Positions 33,300 through 44,226 are shown, counted from the first letter of the stretch. The stretch is DNA of 64,000 nucleotides from Simmondsia chinensis (GCA_018398585.1 JAGTTD010000002.1:32108186-32172185), one strand, 5' to 3'. Program-made: numbers and translations. The notes: a model not told the origin generated them from the letters alone.

Positions 33300-34399
33300 C
33301 TTCTGCATCTGGAAGTAGCTCGTGGAGACATTATCGGTTTTGGTCACAATCTTAGACCTGAGGAGGTAATGCCTCCAAGTGTGCATATAATGTACTACGG
33401 CGGTCATCTCCTTCTCTTGCGTAGTATATCTTCTGTCCTTATTGTTCAATTATTGACTTTCATATGCAATGGGGTGTTCGTCTTGCACTAGTACCCCACC
33501 AATGGTGAAATAGGAGGCGTCTGTATGTACTTCAAAGGACCTGCCATAGTCCGGCAGCTTGAAGATAGGCCACCGTGTCATGGCTTGTTTCAGCCTATCA
33601 AACGCCTCATGGCAGGACTCATCCCAATGCCAAGGCCATCCTTTCTTCAACATGTTTGTTAAGGGTGTGGCTATGCTTGAATAGCCCTTGATGAAGCGCT
33701 TGTAGTAGGTTGCCAACCCCAAGAATAACCTTAGCTGAGCCACAATTGTGGAAGGCTCCCATTCTTGAATGGCCTTCACTTTATCCGGCCCCATGTTCAG
33801 TTTACCATCCCAGATCTTATGACCCTGGAATGTCACCTCCTGCTAGGAAAACGAACACTTTTCCTTCTTCACATACAACTCATTAACTCAGAGGACTTGG
33901 AAAACCATCTTCAAATGTTGGACATAGTCCTCCAAAGTGGCACTCTATACCACAATGTCGTCAAGGAAGACCACCACGAACTTATTTAGGAACGGATGGA
34001 AGATGTTGTTCATGAGCATACAGAAGCTTGTTGGAGCTTTTGTGAGGCCAAAAGGCATCACCAGAAACTCGAATGAGCCATAGCGGGTCACATAGGTCGT
34101 ATTTGGTTCACCTTCTTCAGCGATTTAGACCTGATAGTAACCTGATCGTAGGTCAAGCTTAGTGAAGTATTTCACCTCACCAAGGTGATCAAATAGATCG
34201 GCAATCAACGGAATGGGATATTTGTTCTTCACTATTATCTTGTTAAGTGCCTTGTAGTTGATGCATAGCCGTAGGGATCCTTCATGCTTCTTTTGGAACA
34301 ACACTAGAGCACCAAATGGGGCCTTGGAAGGACGAATGAATCCAGAATCAAGCAAATCTTTCAATTATCTCCTTAGTTCCTCCAGCTCTTTAGGAGACA
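33300..34399 (-). pseudogene. Element III: reverse transcriptase and RNase H remnant
   Basis: RT N-terminus at 34364-34125 ([38 protein letters not shown]) keeps the first catalytic Asp that element I lacks. The palm continues with FLDD (about 33953-33965), then a stop. Frame 33836-33450 covers the RT thumb and RNase H start (HTDASYFTIGGVL). Several stops (33450, 33843, 34127) split it. Confidence 0.82.
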
Positions 34400-35010
34400 T
34401 ACGGTATGGTCCCATGGCCGGCGGCCTAGTCCCCGGCTCTAGTTCATTCTGTTGGTCCATCTCGAGTCGAGGTGGGAGCTTCTATGGATGTTTAGGCGGC
34501 ATCATGTCCTCAAATTGTTGTAGGACATCATGAATCTCCTCCAGTATAGGTGTCGTGGCTATAGGACTCTCTTCCACCTTGAGAGTCAGAAGATCGGTAG
34601 GCTGCTTCTTCCGTAACCCGTTTGCAAACTGCATCGCTGAAAGTGCCTTACTCACAGTCTAAGGTTCCCATCTCAAGGGCACCATGCAAGCCTTCTCCCT
34701 TGTCATGATGCGTACAGTATCGATGCAAGGTAGATGCATTGCGCATACCTTGTCTAGGAACTCCACGCCTAAGACAAGTTTGAAGTCATCCATAGGCACC
34801 ATGGAGATGTTCATCTCTCCTCTCCAATCTCCAACTTGAACATCAACATCCCAAGCCATGCCAAGCGTGGGCTTAGCACTAGGGTTGATAGTCTTCAACC
34901 ATCCTCCATCTTTGACGACATTAAGGGCTAGTCTCCGCACCTCATCTTCGGGGACAAAATTATGGGCGGCATCCGTGTCCACGAGTGTACGTGCATCTCA
35001 GCCATTCACT
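34400..35010 (-). pseudogene. Element III: protease remnant
   Basis: Frame 34982-34659 contains the retropepsin active-site block reading DTDAAHNFV; the Gly of Asp-Thr-Gly is Asp (GGT/C to GAT). Downstream it has the VPMDDFKLVLGVEFLD block typical of chromovirus proteases. A stop ends the frame after LRWEP. Confidence 0.8.
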
Positions 35011-35019
35011 CATACGGCC

Positions 35020-36423
35020 ATATATATCAACCTTTAAACAGGGTCTTGACTGGCTGAACTCTTAAGGCGGCATTCAATAGTTGAAGGGAACGAACCCAGG
35101 TTTCCACTGATGCATTGGCCCTGTCTTCATCCATTTTCGAAATGAGGGCATTGAATGCCTTTCTTTTGGGGCACTCATGGGCCATATGCGGTCCCTCATA
35201 AAAGAAACATTTAGGGGTCCAAGATCCCTTGGACTTCCCCTTATATTGACGATCATCACTCTTTTGGACAGGACTGACTTATCCTTCTGCTTCTCTCCCC
35301 TGACTTTTCCTTTATCACTCTTCTTTTATTTTTTTTAGGAGTCTCCCTCCAGTATTCCACTAGCAACTTAGCTGCAGTGATTGCGGTAGACAAGTCAGGA
35401 ACATCACGCGGTTGCAACTCTTGCTTGGCCACGATTGGAGCATATTAAGGAAGAAGAACTTCTTGTCTCGCCCAGGGAGGTCTAGGATCTCCAAGACAAG
35501 CTTCGTAAACTCATCAACGTACTCTGGAATAGAGCCTTTATGCTTCAAGGGTCTTAAGTGGGCATGGGCTTCGTCTTTTGCAACTTTTGGATATAATTGG
35601 CAGCATAGCTCTTGTTCAAAAGCATCCTAGGTATCCATAACAATGGTCCCCCAAGCTATGTCTTCGCTCTTCCGCTTCTACCATATGCTAGTAGAATCGG
35701 TCAAGAAGAGTGTCGTGGACCTGATGCGCTGCGCATCACTGTGCAAGCCAAGATGATTAAAGTACAACTACAAGCCGCTTAAGAACCCGTTGAGCGTTTT
35801 GGCATCACGACGTCCATCATATGATTTGGGATAAGGGACATCCACCTTGACAAGCTCAAGTGCTGCACTAGGACGATTGGCAATAGTAGCCTTACATAGG
35901 GACAAGTCCTCCTTTTGCGCCCTCATTTCTACCTCAAGCGAAGCAACTTTGGAGTCAATAACCTTAAGTGCTTCTATGCGAGCCACCAATGCATCGAGAT
36001 GCCATCCACCTCCTGCCTTAACAAGTGAGTGGTGGAGTTTAGCACCTCTAGCATATCTCCCCGAATGTCATCCTATCCTTCTTCTGAAGGCGGGTGTTAA
36101 ACCCTGGCAACAAGTATGTCCATTTTCCTGGACAACTCTGCCACAACCACTTCCACCCTATCCAATGCGTCGAGATGCGCATCCACCTCCTGCCTTAGCA
36201 AGTGAGTGGTGGAGTTTAGCGTCTCTAGCATATCTCCCTGAATGTCATCTTGCCCTTCTTCTGAAGGCTGGCGTTAGACCCTGGCAACACGAATGTCCAT
36301 TTTCCTAGACAACTCTGCCACAACCACTTCCACCCTATCTATACGCTCAGCAAGGTCCCTGTTGGACCTTTTTCCCTTTCCCACAACATGGGCTTCCACA
36401 TCTGTCAATGTGGACTCCGCCAT
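35020..36423 (-). pseudogene. Element III: Gag remnant
   Basis: Start MAESTLTDVEAHVVG at 36423, a stop after about 45 residues, then fragments: coiled coil (MVARIEALKVIDSKVASLEVE, 35989 onward), capsid part (YDGRRDAKTLNGFL, KHKGSIPEYVDEFTKLVLEI) and zinc knuckle at about 35172-35213. The knuckle reads CFFYEGPHMAHEC: the second Cys is Tyr. A 176-bp tandem duplication lies in the coiled-coil region. Confidence 0.75.
35991..36342. repeat. 176-bp tandem duplication within element III gag
   Basis: Two adjacent imperfect copies, 35991-36166 and 36167-36342, both starting GC(A/G)TCGAGATGC and containing CACCTCCTGCCTTA and TTCTGAAGGC. Copies differ at several sites, so the duplication is not recent. 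176 is not a multiple of three, so it also shifts the frame. Confidence 0.85.
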
Positions 36424-36796
36424 AATCACAGAACTCAACACAATCCAAACACAACTACATCACTACAGACCCAATGCATGACCCACAGGCAACCTTGCGC
36501 ACCTTAAGCACACCACAGCGCACCACTAGCGCACACCCAAGCTCCCACGCATAGCACCCGGTGACGCTGCGACAGCATCGATGCCATAGCAAGCTTCACA
36601 ATGCAAACCACGTTCGTTGCAATGCGCAAACTTTGCGCTATCAAGGAGGACTCTTGCACAACCAACGCAAGCAACCCACACACCAGTGCACACTTGGAGC
36701 AGGCTAGCGCCTCCAAAAACAGGAAACCGCGCAACCGAAGGGACAAAGAGTGCGTAGCCTAGCGCGCCTATACGGGAACGTGCCATTGACACGAAT
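36424..36796 (-). other. Element III: leader between LTR and gag
   Basis: GC-rich leader. The bases next to the LTR read ATTCGTGTCAATGGCAC (minus), a possible primer-binding site that is not the usual TGGTATCAGAGC; I cannot name the tRNA. Short frames here (80-88 codons) look fortuitous. Confidence 0.45.
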
Positions 36797-37280
36797 TGTC
36801 ACAAGCTGGCCCTTGGGACACCAACTTGTGTGGCCTTAGCTACTCGCAGCATCAAATCGAGCGCTAAGTCAGCCTTTCGATACCTTGTACCTACTTTAAG
36901 GACAAGGGACTTAGTGGTGTTTAAATAGTGTTGGGGAATGAAAAGAGGGAATAATGGATAAAGAATGCTTATATTACAAGAAAAAAGCTTACAAGAGTAC
37001 AAGGCAATCGAAAGTTTGGTGGCTGGATGCCAAATGACACCCTCACCTCCCCTATTTGTACTTGAGGCCCCCCCTCTCCTTCCCATCAACTTAGTAGGTT
37101 GGTTAGAAGTCTCTAGGTCCTTTTAGGCACCCTAGCTTCCACTAGAAGCTTCCCACACTCTTAAGGCTCCTGCCTTAGCCAAGTTGTAAAGAGGCTTCTA
37201 AAGGCTTCTAGGCTAGAATGTATAAGAATACTCTAGAACATACAAGAGCATACATGAATGTTCCCAAATGTTGCCAAGAG
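36797..37280 (-). repeat. Element III: truncated 5' LTR
   Basis: Homologous to 31152-about 31600 (GGGACACCAACTTG, GCGCTAAGTCAGCC, GATACCTTGTACCTACTTTA). Homology ends in the AATGTTCCCAAATGTTGCC region, and unrelated sequence follows. Confidence 0.8.
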
Positions 37281-37372
37281 CATACGTTTTTCCGTTAATT
37301 GAGTATAACCCCACCAAAAAGTAATATCCTGAGGCAAGAACAAGCAAAATAATCGAGGAATACATGCAGAAA

Positions 37373-38970
37373 ACTAGGGCTACAAATGAGGCGAGCTGAA
37401 CCACAGCTTGATCAGCTCGGCTCGCCTCGTTAACTAAATGAGTTCAGCTTGATATTGGTATTATTTATCTAATCGAGTCGCATATCTATGCTCACTCAAC
37501 TCATTTACTAAATGAGACTGTCTACAGAGAACAAGCCAAACCAAAAATACGTAAATAAAAAATATAATTTCGGAACATTATAGTTCAGTACCTTTTAATT
37601 CAAATATTCGGAGTTGGGTTATTTTTAGATTAATTTTAGAGTTTGGTTACTTTTTGGTAAAAAAGTTAGAGTTAAGTTATTTTTTAGTAGAAAAGTTAAA
37701 GTTGGGTTATTTTTTAGTAGAAAAGTTAGAGTTAAGTTATTTTTTTGTTAGAAAATAAAGTTGAATTATTTTTTAATATATTGATATATAATTAGGTTAC
37801 TTTTAGATTAATTATTGGTTTAGAATACAATTGTTTTTGTTTTTTTGGTTAACTTATATTAAATATTAGCATGTGAGATCTGCCCTATCATCTTTAATGC
37901 CCGCCGGGGGGAGGGGGACCATAGTGTAAGACTCAAATTGCTGTATACGGCCATAAATAAATGCTGTTTTAATTTCCGGAAAATATTTTCTATCTATTTA
38001 ATTTTTGTCTTTTAGTTAAAATTTTTAAAATATAATTAAATTTTAAAAATAAAATTAATCAATATTTTAATAACTAATAATTATGTTATATCAAAATAAA
38101 TTATAAATTTTTCTAACATGTGCTCAATGGGCAGATGTTGGAAAAATATTAACTAATAAAAAAGTTTCTCACTATTTTTACATTGACCAATAAAATAAAA
38201 TAAAATAAATAAAAAATAATAAATATGGTACAATTAATTAATCTTACCATGTACCATATAATAGACAAACCCTTTCAAGCTCAAAAAAAAAAAAAAAAAA
38301 AAAAAATGAAAAAACAGCCATAAAAATAGACAAACCCTTTAAATTTAAAGCAACGTGCTCTCCATTTGCAGCCTATGTCACCCAAGAAAAAAGAAAATGA
38401 AGCTTTGTCCTTAGTAAACGAACCAAACTTTCGATAAACTGCTTGTGCTCGAAATTGATTACAGTTTATTTGAGTTCAGTATGGGGACTTAATATACTAT
38501 AGGGCGGAGTTTGAACAAGATTGTGCTCGGCTCGTTAACATTTGCGAACAATTTGATAAGGACTAGTCAAAAGCTTGTTAAACGCTCGATAAATACTCGT
38601 TAGGGGCTCATTAACAGTTAATACTAGCTCAAAAATGATTCAATACTGGCTTGATAGTAACTCGAATAACTCGGCTTGGTTGTGAGCTCGACTCAAAAAA
38701 AAAGTTCAGCTCGATTATGAGCTTGATTCGGCTCAATGCAGCTCAATAATAAGCTTGGCTCAATTCGATTTGAATTACCTTAATTAGCCTAAGATGCCGA
38801 GCCGAGCAGAACCGAACCTCGATCAAACTAAAATCTTATTGAATTGTGCTCGAACAATGGTCCAAAACTAAGAGCTCAGCTCAAACTTCAATTCAATAAG
38901 ACTTATTGAGCTTGAGTTCGAACAACGGGTTTGCAACTTAACTTGGCCCTTTTACACTCCTATCTAGAAG
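37373..38970. mobile_element. Long inverted-repeat element rich in GAGCTCGA / CTCGGCTCG motifs
   Basis: The left end TAGGGCTACAAATGAGGCGAGCTGAA corresponds to the inverted right end (read from 38967: TAGGAGTGTAAAAGGGCC). Both halves are crowded with GCTCG, TCGGCTC and GAGCTCGA words. The middle (37600-37800) has a minisatellite of about 30-bp units (GTTAGAGTTAAGTTATTTTT). No target duplication could be confirmed. No coding frame. The family looks like widespread plant non-autonomous TIR elements of this word composition. Confidence 0.45.
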
Positions 38971-39099
38971 TACTATATATCATTGAGAGTAATAATTAAA
39001 TTATTAAAAACATTATTAAATTAATTGAATTTGATAGTTAAATAATTTTATTATATATATACAGATATAGCTAAATAAATTTTATTGAGTAAAAGCAAA

Positions 39100-39345
39100 A
39101 AGCAATATTCCTCAAGGTTTCCGCCTAAGCAAGGTCGGGGGAGGGCAGGTGGATATACGCAGTCTTCCCTCTTCAGGGTGCTACCCTAAAAAGTGGCTAT
39201 TTTTGAGAACTCCTAACCTAAGGGGTGCAATACGAGGACTTCCCTGGAGGTCACCCATCTTGGTATTACTCTTATCCAAGCACGCTTAACTTCAGAGTTC
39301 TAATAGAATCCGATACTTGCGTGTTAGTACCCTCTTAGGTACCAA
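39100..39345 (-). mobile_element. 5S rRNA-headed SINE, copy 1
   Basis: Read on the minus strand, 39335-39222 is a near full-length 5S rRNA sequence: GAACTCTGAAGTTAAGCGTG (A-box region), an intermediate element around GAGTAATACC, and GATGGGTGACCTCC (C box), ending GGGAAGTCCTCG and CACCCC. It runs straight into the SINE body (ATAGCCAC, GGGTAGCACCCTGAAGAGG, GAAGACTGCGTATATCCACC) shared with the SINEs at 791 and 3990. So a type 1 internal pol III promoter sits at the 5' end of a SINE. The copy is diverged. No duplication confirmed. Confidence 0.72.
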
Positions 39346-39601
39346 CAATTAAAAATGCATAACCTCTGCTTTTTCTGGGCCTCTTGTAAGGAGTAGATGC
39401 CACAACGTTTAAAGAATACGAAGCATTACAACAAAGAATAATACAAAGTTAGTGTTATCTCCTGCACGACACATGATACAATAACAATACTTGAAGAAGA
39501 AGATGAGGTGTAGTCGCAAACCATGGTTAAAGTCAGGCCATGAGAGGAATTGGTCTCAAGACTCGTAACTTTGTAAAATGGAGTGCAATAAATCATATCT
39601 G

Positions 39602-39863
39602 AAAAAAAAAAAAAAAAAAACATACCCAGTGTCTCAAGAGTTCCCGCCTACGTAGGATCTAGGGGGGTGGATGTACGCAGCCTTCCCCCTTTAGGGTGTT
39701 AACCTTAAAAGAGGCTGTTTTCCAGTACCCCAAACCTGAGGATGAGGACTTCCCAGAAGATCACCCATCCTGGTATTACTCTTACCCAAGCACACTTAAC
39801 TTCGGAGTTTGAATGGGATTCGGTGACGGCGTGTTGGTGCCCTCTTTGGTTACAATAAACCGT
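39602..39863 (-). mobile_element. 5S rRNA-headed SINE, copy 2
   Basis: Same architecture as copy 1, 260 bp away and in the same orientation. The 5S-like part is about 39845-39740 (CAAACTCCGAAGTTAAGTGTG, CAGGATGGGTGATC, GGGAAGTCCTC). The SINE body continues with GAAAACAGCCTC and AAGGCTGCGTACATCCACC. It ends in a run of about 18 T on the minus strand (39602-39619). ATATCTG occurs on both sides (39595-39601 and 39864-39870), a plausible target duplication; this would put the 5' end at 39863. Confidence 0.75.
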
Positions 39864-40116
39864 ATATCTGTAGATATAACTAAAACTAACTGAACTAAAA
39901 GTCAACATTAATGTTTGGATTTTGTCAAGATTTCATTCCCATGGGAATGAACTTGGAGTGCTCAACCACAAGATGATACTGTAGAATCAGATCAAGGATT
40001 AAGCTATGGTGAAGCATCCATTGGGAAATCAAGAGCAAGCCAATTTTCAAATAGCTCTGTATAATTGGAATAATAAATGCCCATTACGGTTAAAATTAGT
40101 CAAGAAAGGACCATCA

Positions 40117-40494
40117 CAGGGGCGGATCCATCGTATTGTCGCCACGGGCATTGGCATTTTTAATGAAATATTTGTATATTCTATTTACTTACTTTTTTAT
40201 TTTAATTTTGTTTTGAATATAAATCCCATACTGTTGAAATCCTAGACTCAATTCAATTTAAATAGATAAATTATTTTATTTTTTTTATTTTGTCCATCAT
40301 TTTCGCTTTCAAATGCTTCCCGACTACTTAGAACTTAACTCAAATTTTATTCCCCAATTCTCCAATACTGCTCTCTTTTTTGTGTGACATATTTGCATAC
40401 ATGCATATATATAGAGCCTAATTTGTTAAATTTTTTATCCTCCACTGACTATTAATATGTGCCCTAGTGAAGAAATTTTTTGCATCCGCCACTG
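40117..40494. mobile_element. hAT-type MITE with perfect 8-bp target duplication
   Basis: 378 bp. The left end CAGGGGCGGATCC and right end GCATCCGCCACTG are imperfect inverted repeats. GACCATCA flanks it at 40109-40116 and 40495-40502. Eight-base duplications with CAG..CTG termini are diagnostic of hAT. No coding capacity. Related ends occur at 2386 and 30905. Confidence 0.85.
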
Positions 40495-40502
40495 GACCAT
40501 CA

Positions 40503-40944
40503 TCATCTCTAATAACTCCTTCAATATTCGAAAGTGTTAAAGTATAAAACTATTCATCATCCTTCATTCATTGTTTTTCGATAATTATTGACAAAGTCAT
40601 AATACAAAATAGGCAACTTGTATGGATGAGCCTTAAGTCAACCCGTATAGAAATGGAGAACAAAAGGTCAAAAATTAAAACAATATCTCATCCCGAGAAA
40701 ACACGATTACAAGAAAATAAGATGAAAACCAATATACAATTTCAACCACCTCTACAGAGAACTCGGAGTGAGCCAAGTATAGGGAGGAACGAACCAAAAG
40801 ACAGGAAAGCAAATCAGTCAAGCCCCTAATCTATCAATGCAATCTGCTCAATCATAACTGATTCATCACCATCAAATTTTAACCCCAACTTTTTCCCAAG
40901 TTCCCACTCACACTATGCAGCAAGAAGTTTATCAACAATCTATT
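40503..40944. other. Short non-coding spacer before element IV
   Basis: Contains a 67-codon frame (40626-40829) rich in Lys and Arg with no recognisable domain. Nothing else seen. Confidence 0.35.
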
Positions 40945-40949
40945 CATGC

Positions 40950-41126
40950 TATTAGAGTATAGTACTTCTAGAGTTTAGTACTTCTAGGGTTTAGTACATT
41001 AACTCCCTTACCCTCCCCCCATATGTAAGGAGGTAAGGGCACTCTACTACTTTGTCATGTCTTGTAGCTCTATATATAGAGCATGTACTCTTTATTTTAT
41101 ACTATCATCAATTGCATTGCTTTACA
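40950..41126 (+). repeat. Element IV: 5' LTR
   Basis: 177 bp, TATTAG...TTTACA. It contains a 16-bp tandem duplication (AGTACTTCTAG(A/G)GTTT) absent from the 3' LTR, and TATATATAG near 41071-41081 as a probable TATA box. Confidence 0.9.
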
Positions 41127-41140
41127 TGGTATCAAGAGCC
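41127..41140 (+). promoter_or_regulatory. Element IV: primer-binding site (initiator tRNA-Met)
   Basis: TGGTATCAAGAGCC directly after the LTR: the usual TGGTATCAGAGCC with one extra A. Confidence 0.8.
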
Positions 41141-41301
41141 TCTCAAAGAGACTCTCCTCTTCTCTCTTCTCTTTAATTTTCTTTTCCGGTCTAAAGTACT
41201 AGTTCTCAATTGGTTATTATTTTTTATTTATTTTTTTCGAATTAATTTCTCTCTCTTCAATTTTTGTTTAATTTTCTTCTCTCTTTCTTTACCCCATATC
41301 T

Positions 41302-42830
41302 ATGGCAGCTAGCCCCCCCCCCCCCCCCCCCCCCCCCCCACACGGTTCCCCACCCAACGCCGGCAGCCCCTGCTCCGACTGAACCCAGCTCTCCCTATGC
41401 CGGTGCTTCGGTCGAACGTCGGGTGTCCGGTTCCTCCATGGTCATGCCCGATCTTCCCCATATCGGATCTATGACCTCGGATCTACCCCTCAATGGTCTA
41501 ACTAATGCCGGTGTTGCCATCTCCGGTACTTCGTTAGTTACCACGAGGCCGCAAGTTTCTCTATTTTTTGGCTCGGGCATCCCAACATCCCTCCCCCTCT
41601 TCCCCCTACAACCGACCTCCGATGCCGCCCTTCGAAATGGTGACCACCGCTGGTCGGGTCTCTCCCAAATCCCACCCTTCCCCGCTGCAAACCCCGGCCA
41701 CCCGATCGCCGGTGGGACCCACCCGGCTGTACCGTACAGTCACCATGGGTGGGGAACCGCTGCCGCTGCGTTTGACCAGCCAGCACCCCTTGGTGTTCAC
41801 ATCCCCACAACCCCTCTTTTAAACCCTAACCTAACTCATACTACAAATCAACCTTTATTACTTCCCCTTTCTAATATCTCCAGTATAATAACGATAAAAT
41901 TTGAAAATGCTACTGATTATACCGCCTGGAGAGAACAATTTTACATGCTTTTAGTATCCCATCAACTCATGGGTTACATTGATGGTTCTTTCCCCTGTCC
42001 CCCAACTCATATATTAAACAGTGCTAGCTCCTCCATCCCCAACCCGGACTATTTAAATTGGGTCCGTACTGACCAAAGTCTCAGATCCTGTATTTCTGTA
42101 ACTCTCTCTCACCCTCTCTTAAACAATACTGTTCGACAACCCATATCAAAAGCCATGTGGGATGCCCTTGTCAAACGATTTCGAGACCACTTGCTGGCCA
42201 AGGAATATGATTTGAGGTCCCAACTAATCAATTTATAGAAAGATGGCAAAACAATGCAACAATACCTTTCGGAACTAAAATCCGCCGTTGATGATCTAGC
42301 TGCTATAGACTCCCCAATTTCCAATCGAAAACTGGTACATTACGCTCTTTATGGGCTTCCTATTGAATATGCCGCTTTTGCTACTTTAACTCGCCAAACC
42401 ACTCCAACCCCTGCTTTTGAAAAATTAAAAACTGACTTGCTTAATGAAGAAAGTGCCCAAAGCCGATACCAGGGCCGCACCACCACTAACCCACAGCATG
42501 CTTTAGTTGCTTCAAATACAGGTACCCAAGGGTCAAACTATGGTCGTGGGGGTCGTGGTCGAGGTAAGGGCCGTAACAACGATCGCCGTGGCAATCGAGG
42601 GGGCAGCTCTGGGGGCCAGAATCAACAGCATAACACAGGACCCCACAACCCCAACCCACCACAGGCACGCCCGCCCACACCAGGAATTCTCGGCCCTGCA
42701 CCGGTATCCTGCCAAATCTGTCATAAACCTGGTCACAGTGCTGCATCATGTTACCACCGCTTTGATCATGCATCCTTTCCAGATCCTTCGCATTCCCTAG
42801 CTGCTATGTCCATCACCGAATCTCAAGACT
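41302..42830 (+). pseudogene. Element IV: Gag
   Basis: The likely start is ATG at 41302 (MAAS), followed at once by a run of 27 C (41313-41339) coding poly-proline; past the run the gag frame is one base off from this ATG. The Pro/Gly-rich N-terminus leads to a capsid domain (FENATDYTAWREQFYMLL, VKRFRDHLLAKEYDLRSQL). A TAG at 42236-42238 replaces an expected Gln. The second half has KSAVDDLAAIDSPISNRKLV, a Gly-Arg-rich basic stretch and a zinc knuckle CQICHKPGHSAASC (about 42714-42755). Confidence 0.85.
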
Positions 42831-43414
42831 ACAATTGGTATCCTGACTCCGGCGCAACCAATCACATGACACCCAACTCTGGTATGCTTCATACTACTCT
42901 TCCTTACAGTGGTCAAAAACGAGTTTTAGTTGGGAACGGTGCTTTACTACCTGTCAGTCATATTGGTTCCACTACCTTACAAACTAAAATGCGTCCTCTT
43001 CAACTTAACAATGTTATGTTGGTTCCCAAACTCACCCATAATTTATTATCCATAAAACAACTATGTCAAGATAACTCATACACTGTTGAATTTGACTTTG
43101 AATTTTTCTGTGTCAAGGACAAGGCTACGGGGATCCCTCTGCTTCGAGTTCGCAGTAATGGGCCACTTTACAATCTTTCACCCCGCTACACCGGCCTCAT
43201 GGCACAAACTCTTTCTGGAAACCTATGGCATCAACGGTTAGGGCATCTCGGGCAACCTATGTTAAATGTTCTTTGTTCTCGAAAACTGATTCCTCGTTCT
43301 CGTTTTACTGATGTTTGTCAACATTGTAACTTAGGAAAGTCTCACCGACTTCCCTTTCAATGTGCTTTACATTTAGCTTCTTCGCCTTTGCATTTAATTC
43401 ATTCGGATGTATGA
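42831..43414 (+). pseudogene. Element IV: protease and pre-integrase region
   Basis: Continuous with gag. DSGATNHMT at about 42846 is the intact copia protease active site. Then comes the pre-integrase zinc domain (LWHQRLGHLG, CQHCNLGKSHRLPF) with His/Cys ligands intact. TGA at 43412-43414 replaces the Trp expected after SDV. Confidence 0.85.
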
Positions 43415-44083
43415 CAATCTCCTGTAGCGTCAAACTCTTGTTACAAATACTATGTTAACTTTATTGATGATTTTACTCGCTTTACATGGTTATACCCTAT
43501 GCAACATAAATCCGAAGTATTTGATATCTTTGTCACATTTAAAGCACTAGTTGAAAACCAATTTTCCACGAAAATCAAAATTTTTCAAAGTGATGGTGGC
43601 CATGAATTTGATCACCGTCGTATGAACAACCTATGCCGACAACATGGCATACACTTTCGCCTTTCTTGTCCTGATACCCAACAACAAAATGGGGTGGCGG
43701 AACGAAAGGACCAACATGTAATAGGCATGGCTCGGACTTTACTTATTCAAGCCCGGTTACCTTACTCACATTGGGATGACGCTGCCGGTACCGCATGCTT
43801 TATTATTAACCGCCTTCCTACCCCTGTGCTTAATAACTTATCCCCGTTTGAAAAACTGTTTAAACAACAACCAAACTACTCCGGTTTTCGCATATTTGGT
43901 TGTGCATGCTTTCCAAATCTCACACCTCGTGCACCACACAAATCTGCACCTCGCTCTATACCATGCATTTTTATAGGCTATGCTGCCCGCCATAAAGGCT
44001 ATAGGTGCGTAGATCCTCAAACGAGTAAAATCTATATAAACAAGCACGTCACTTTCAATGAAACTGGCTTCCCCTATCCATAA
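43415..44083 (+). pseudogene. Element IV: integrase core
   Basis: In frame after the TGA. The first Asp is in NFIDDFTRFTW and the second in FQSDGGHEF; Glu 36 residues on (NGVAERKDQH) is intact. It is one of only two integrases in this window that keep the catalytic Glu. IFIGYAARHKGYRC marks the C-terminal part. TAA ends the frame at 44083. Confidence 0.88.
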
Positions 44084-44226
44084 CTAGTCAACCCTACGCA
44101 TATCACTCCACCGGGCTCAACCGCGAGTAAGTCGACCTTCCTCTCATAATCGCTATCACTCCCGGAGCTCCGCCACTACCGGCCCCTGCCCCCCTCGAGC
44201 CCTCCTCTGCCCCTGCCCCACTTGCG

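Larger units (their letters stand above)
31152..37280 (-). mobile_element. Element III: chromodomain gypsy retrotransposon, old, 5' LTR truncated
   Basis: Minus strand. Left LTR 31152-31727 is complete (TGTCAC...GTGACA). The right copy begins at 36797 but loses homology near 37280, about 150 bp short. Domain order matches element I (gag, protease, RT, RNase H, integrase, chromodomain). LTRs differ by more than 10% by eye in the first 90 bp, and coding frames are heavily broken, so it is much older than element I. Confidence 0.88.

Noticed and set aside
39222..39845. Two functional 5S rRNA genes
   Set aside because: Both differ from plant 5S consensus at many sites, lack the 5' first bases and continue into a SINE body without the T-run terminator expected after 5S.
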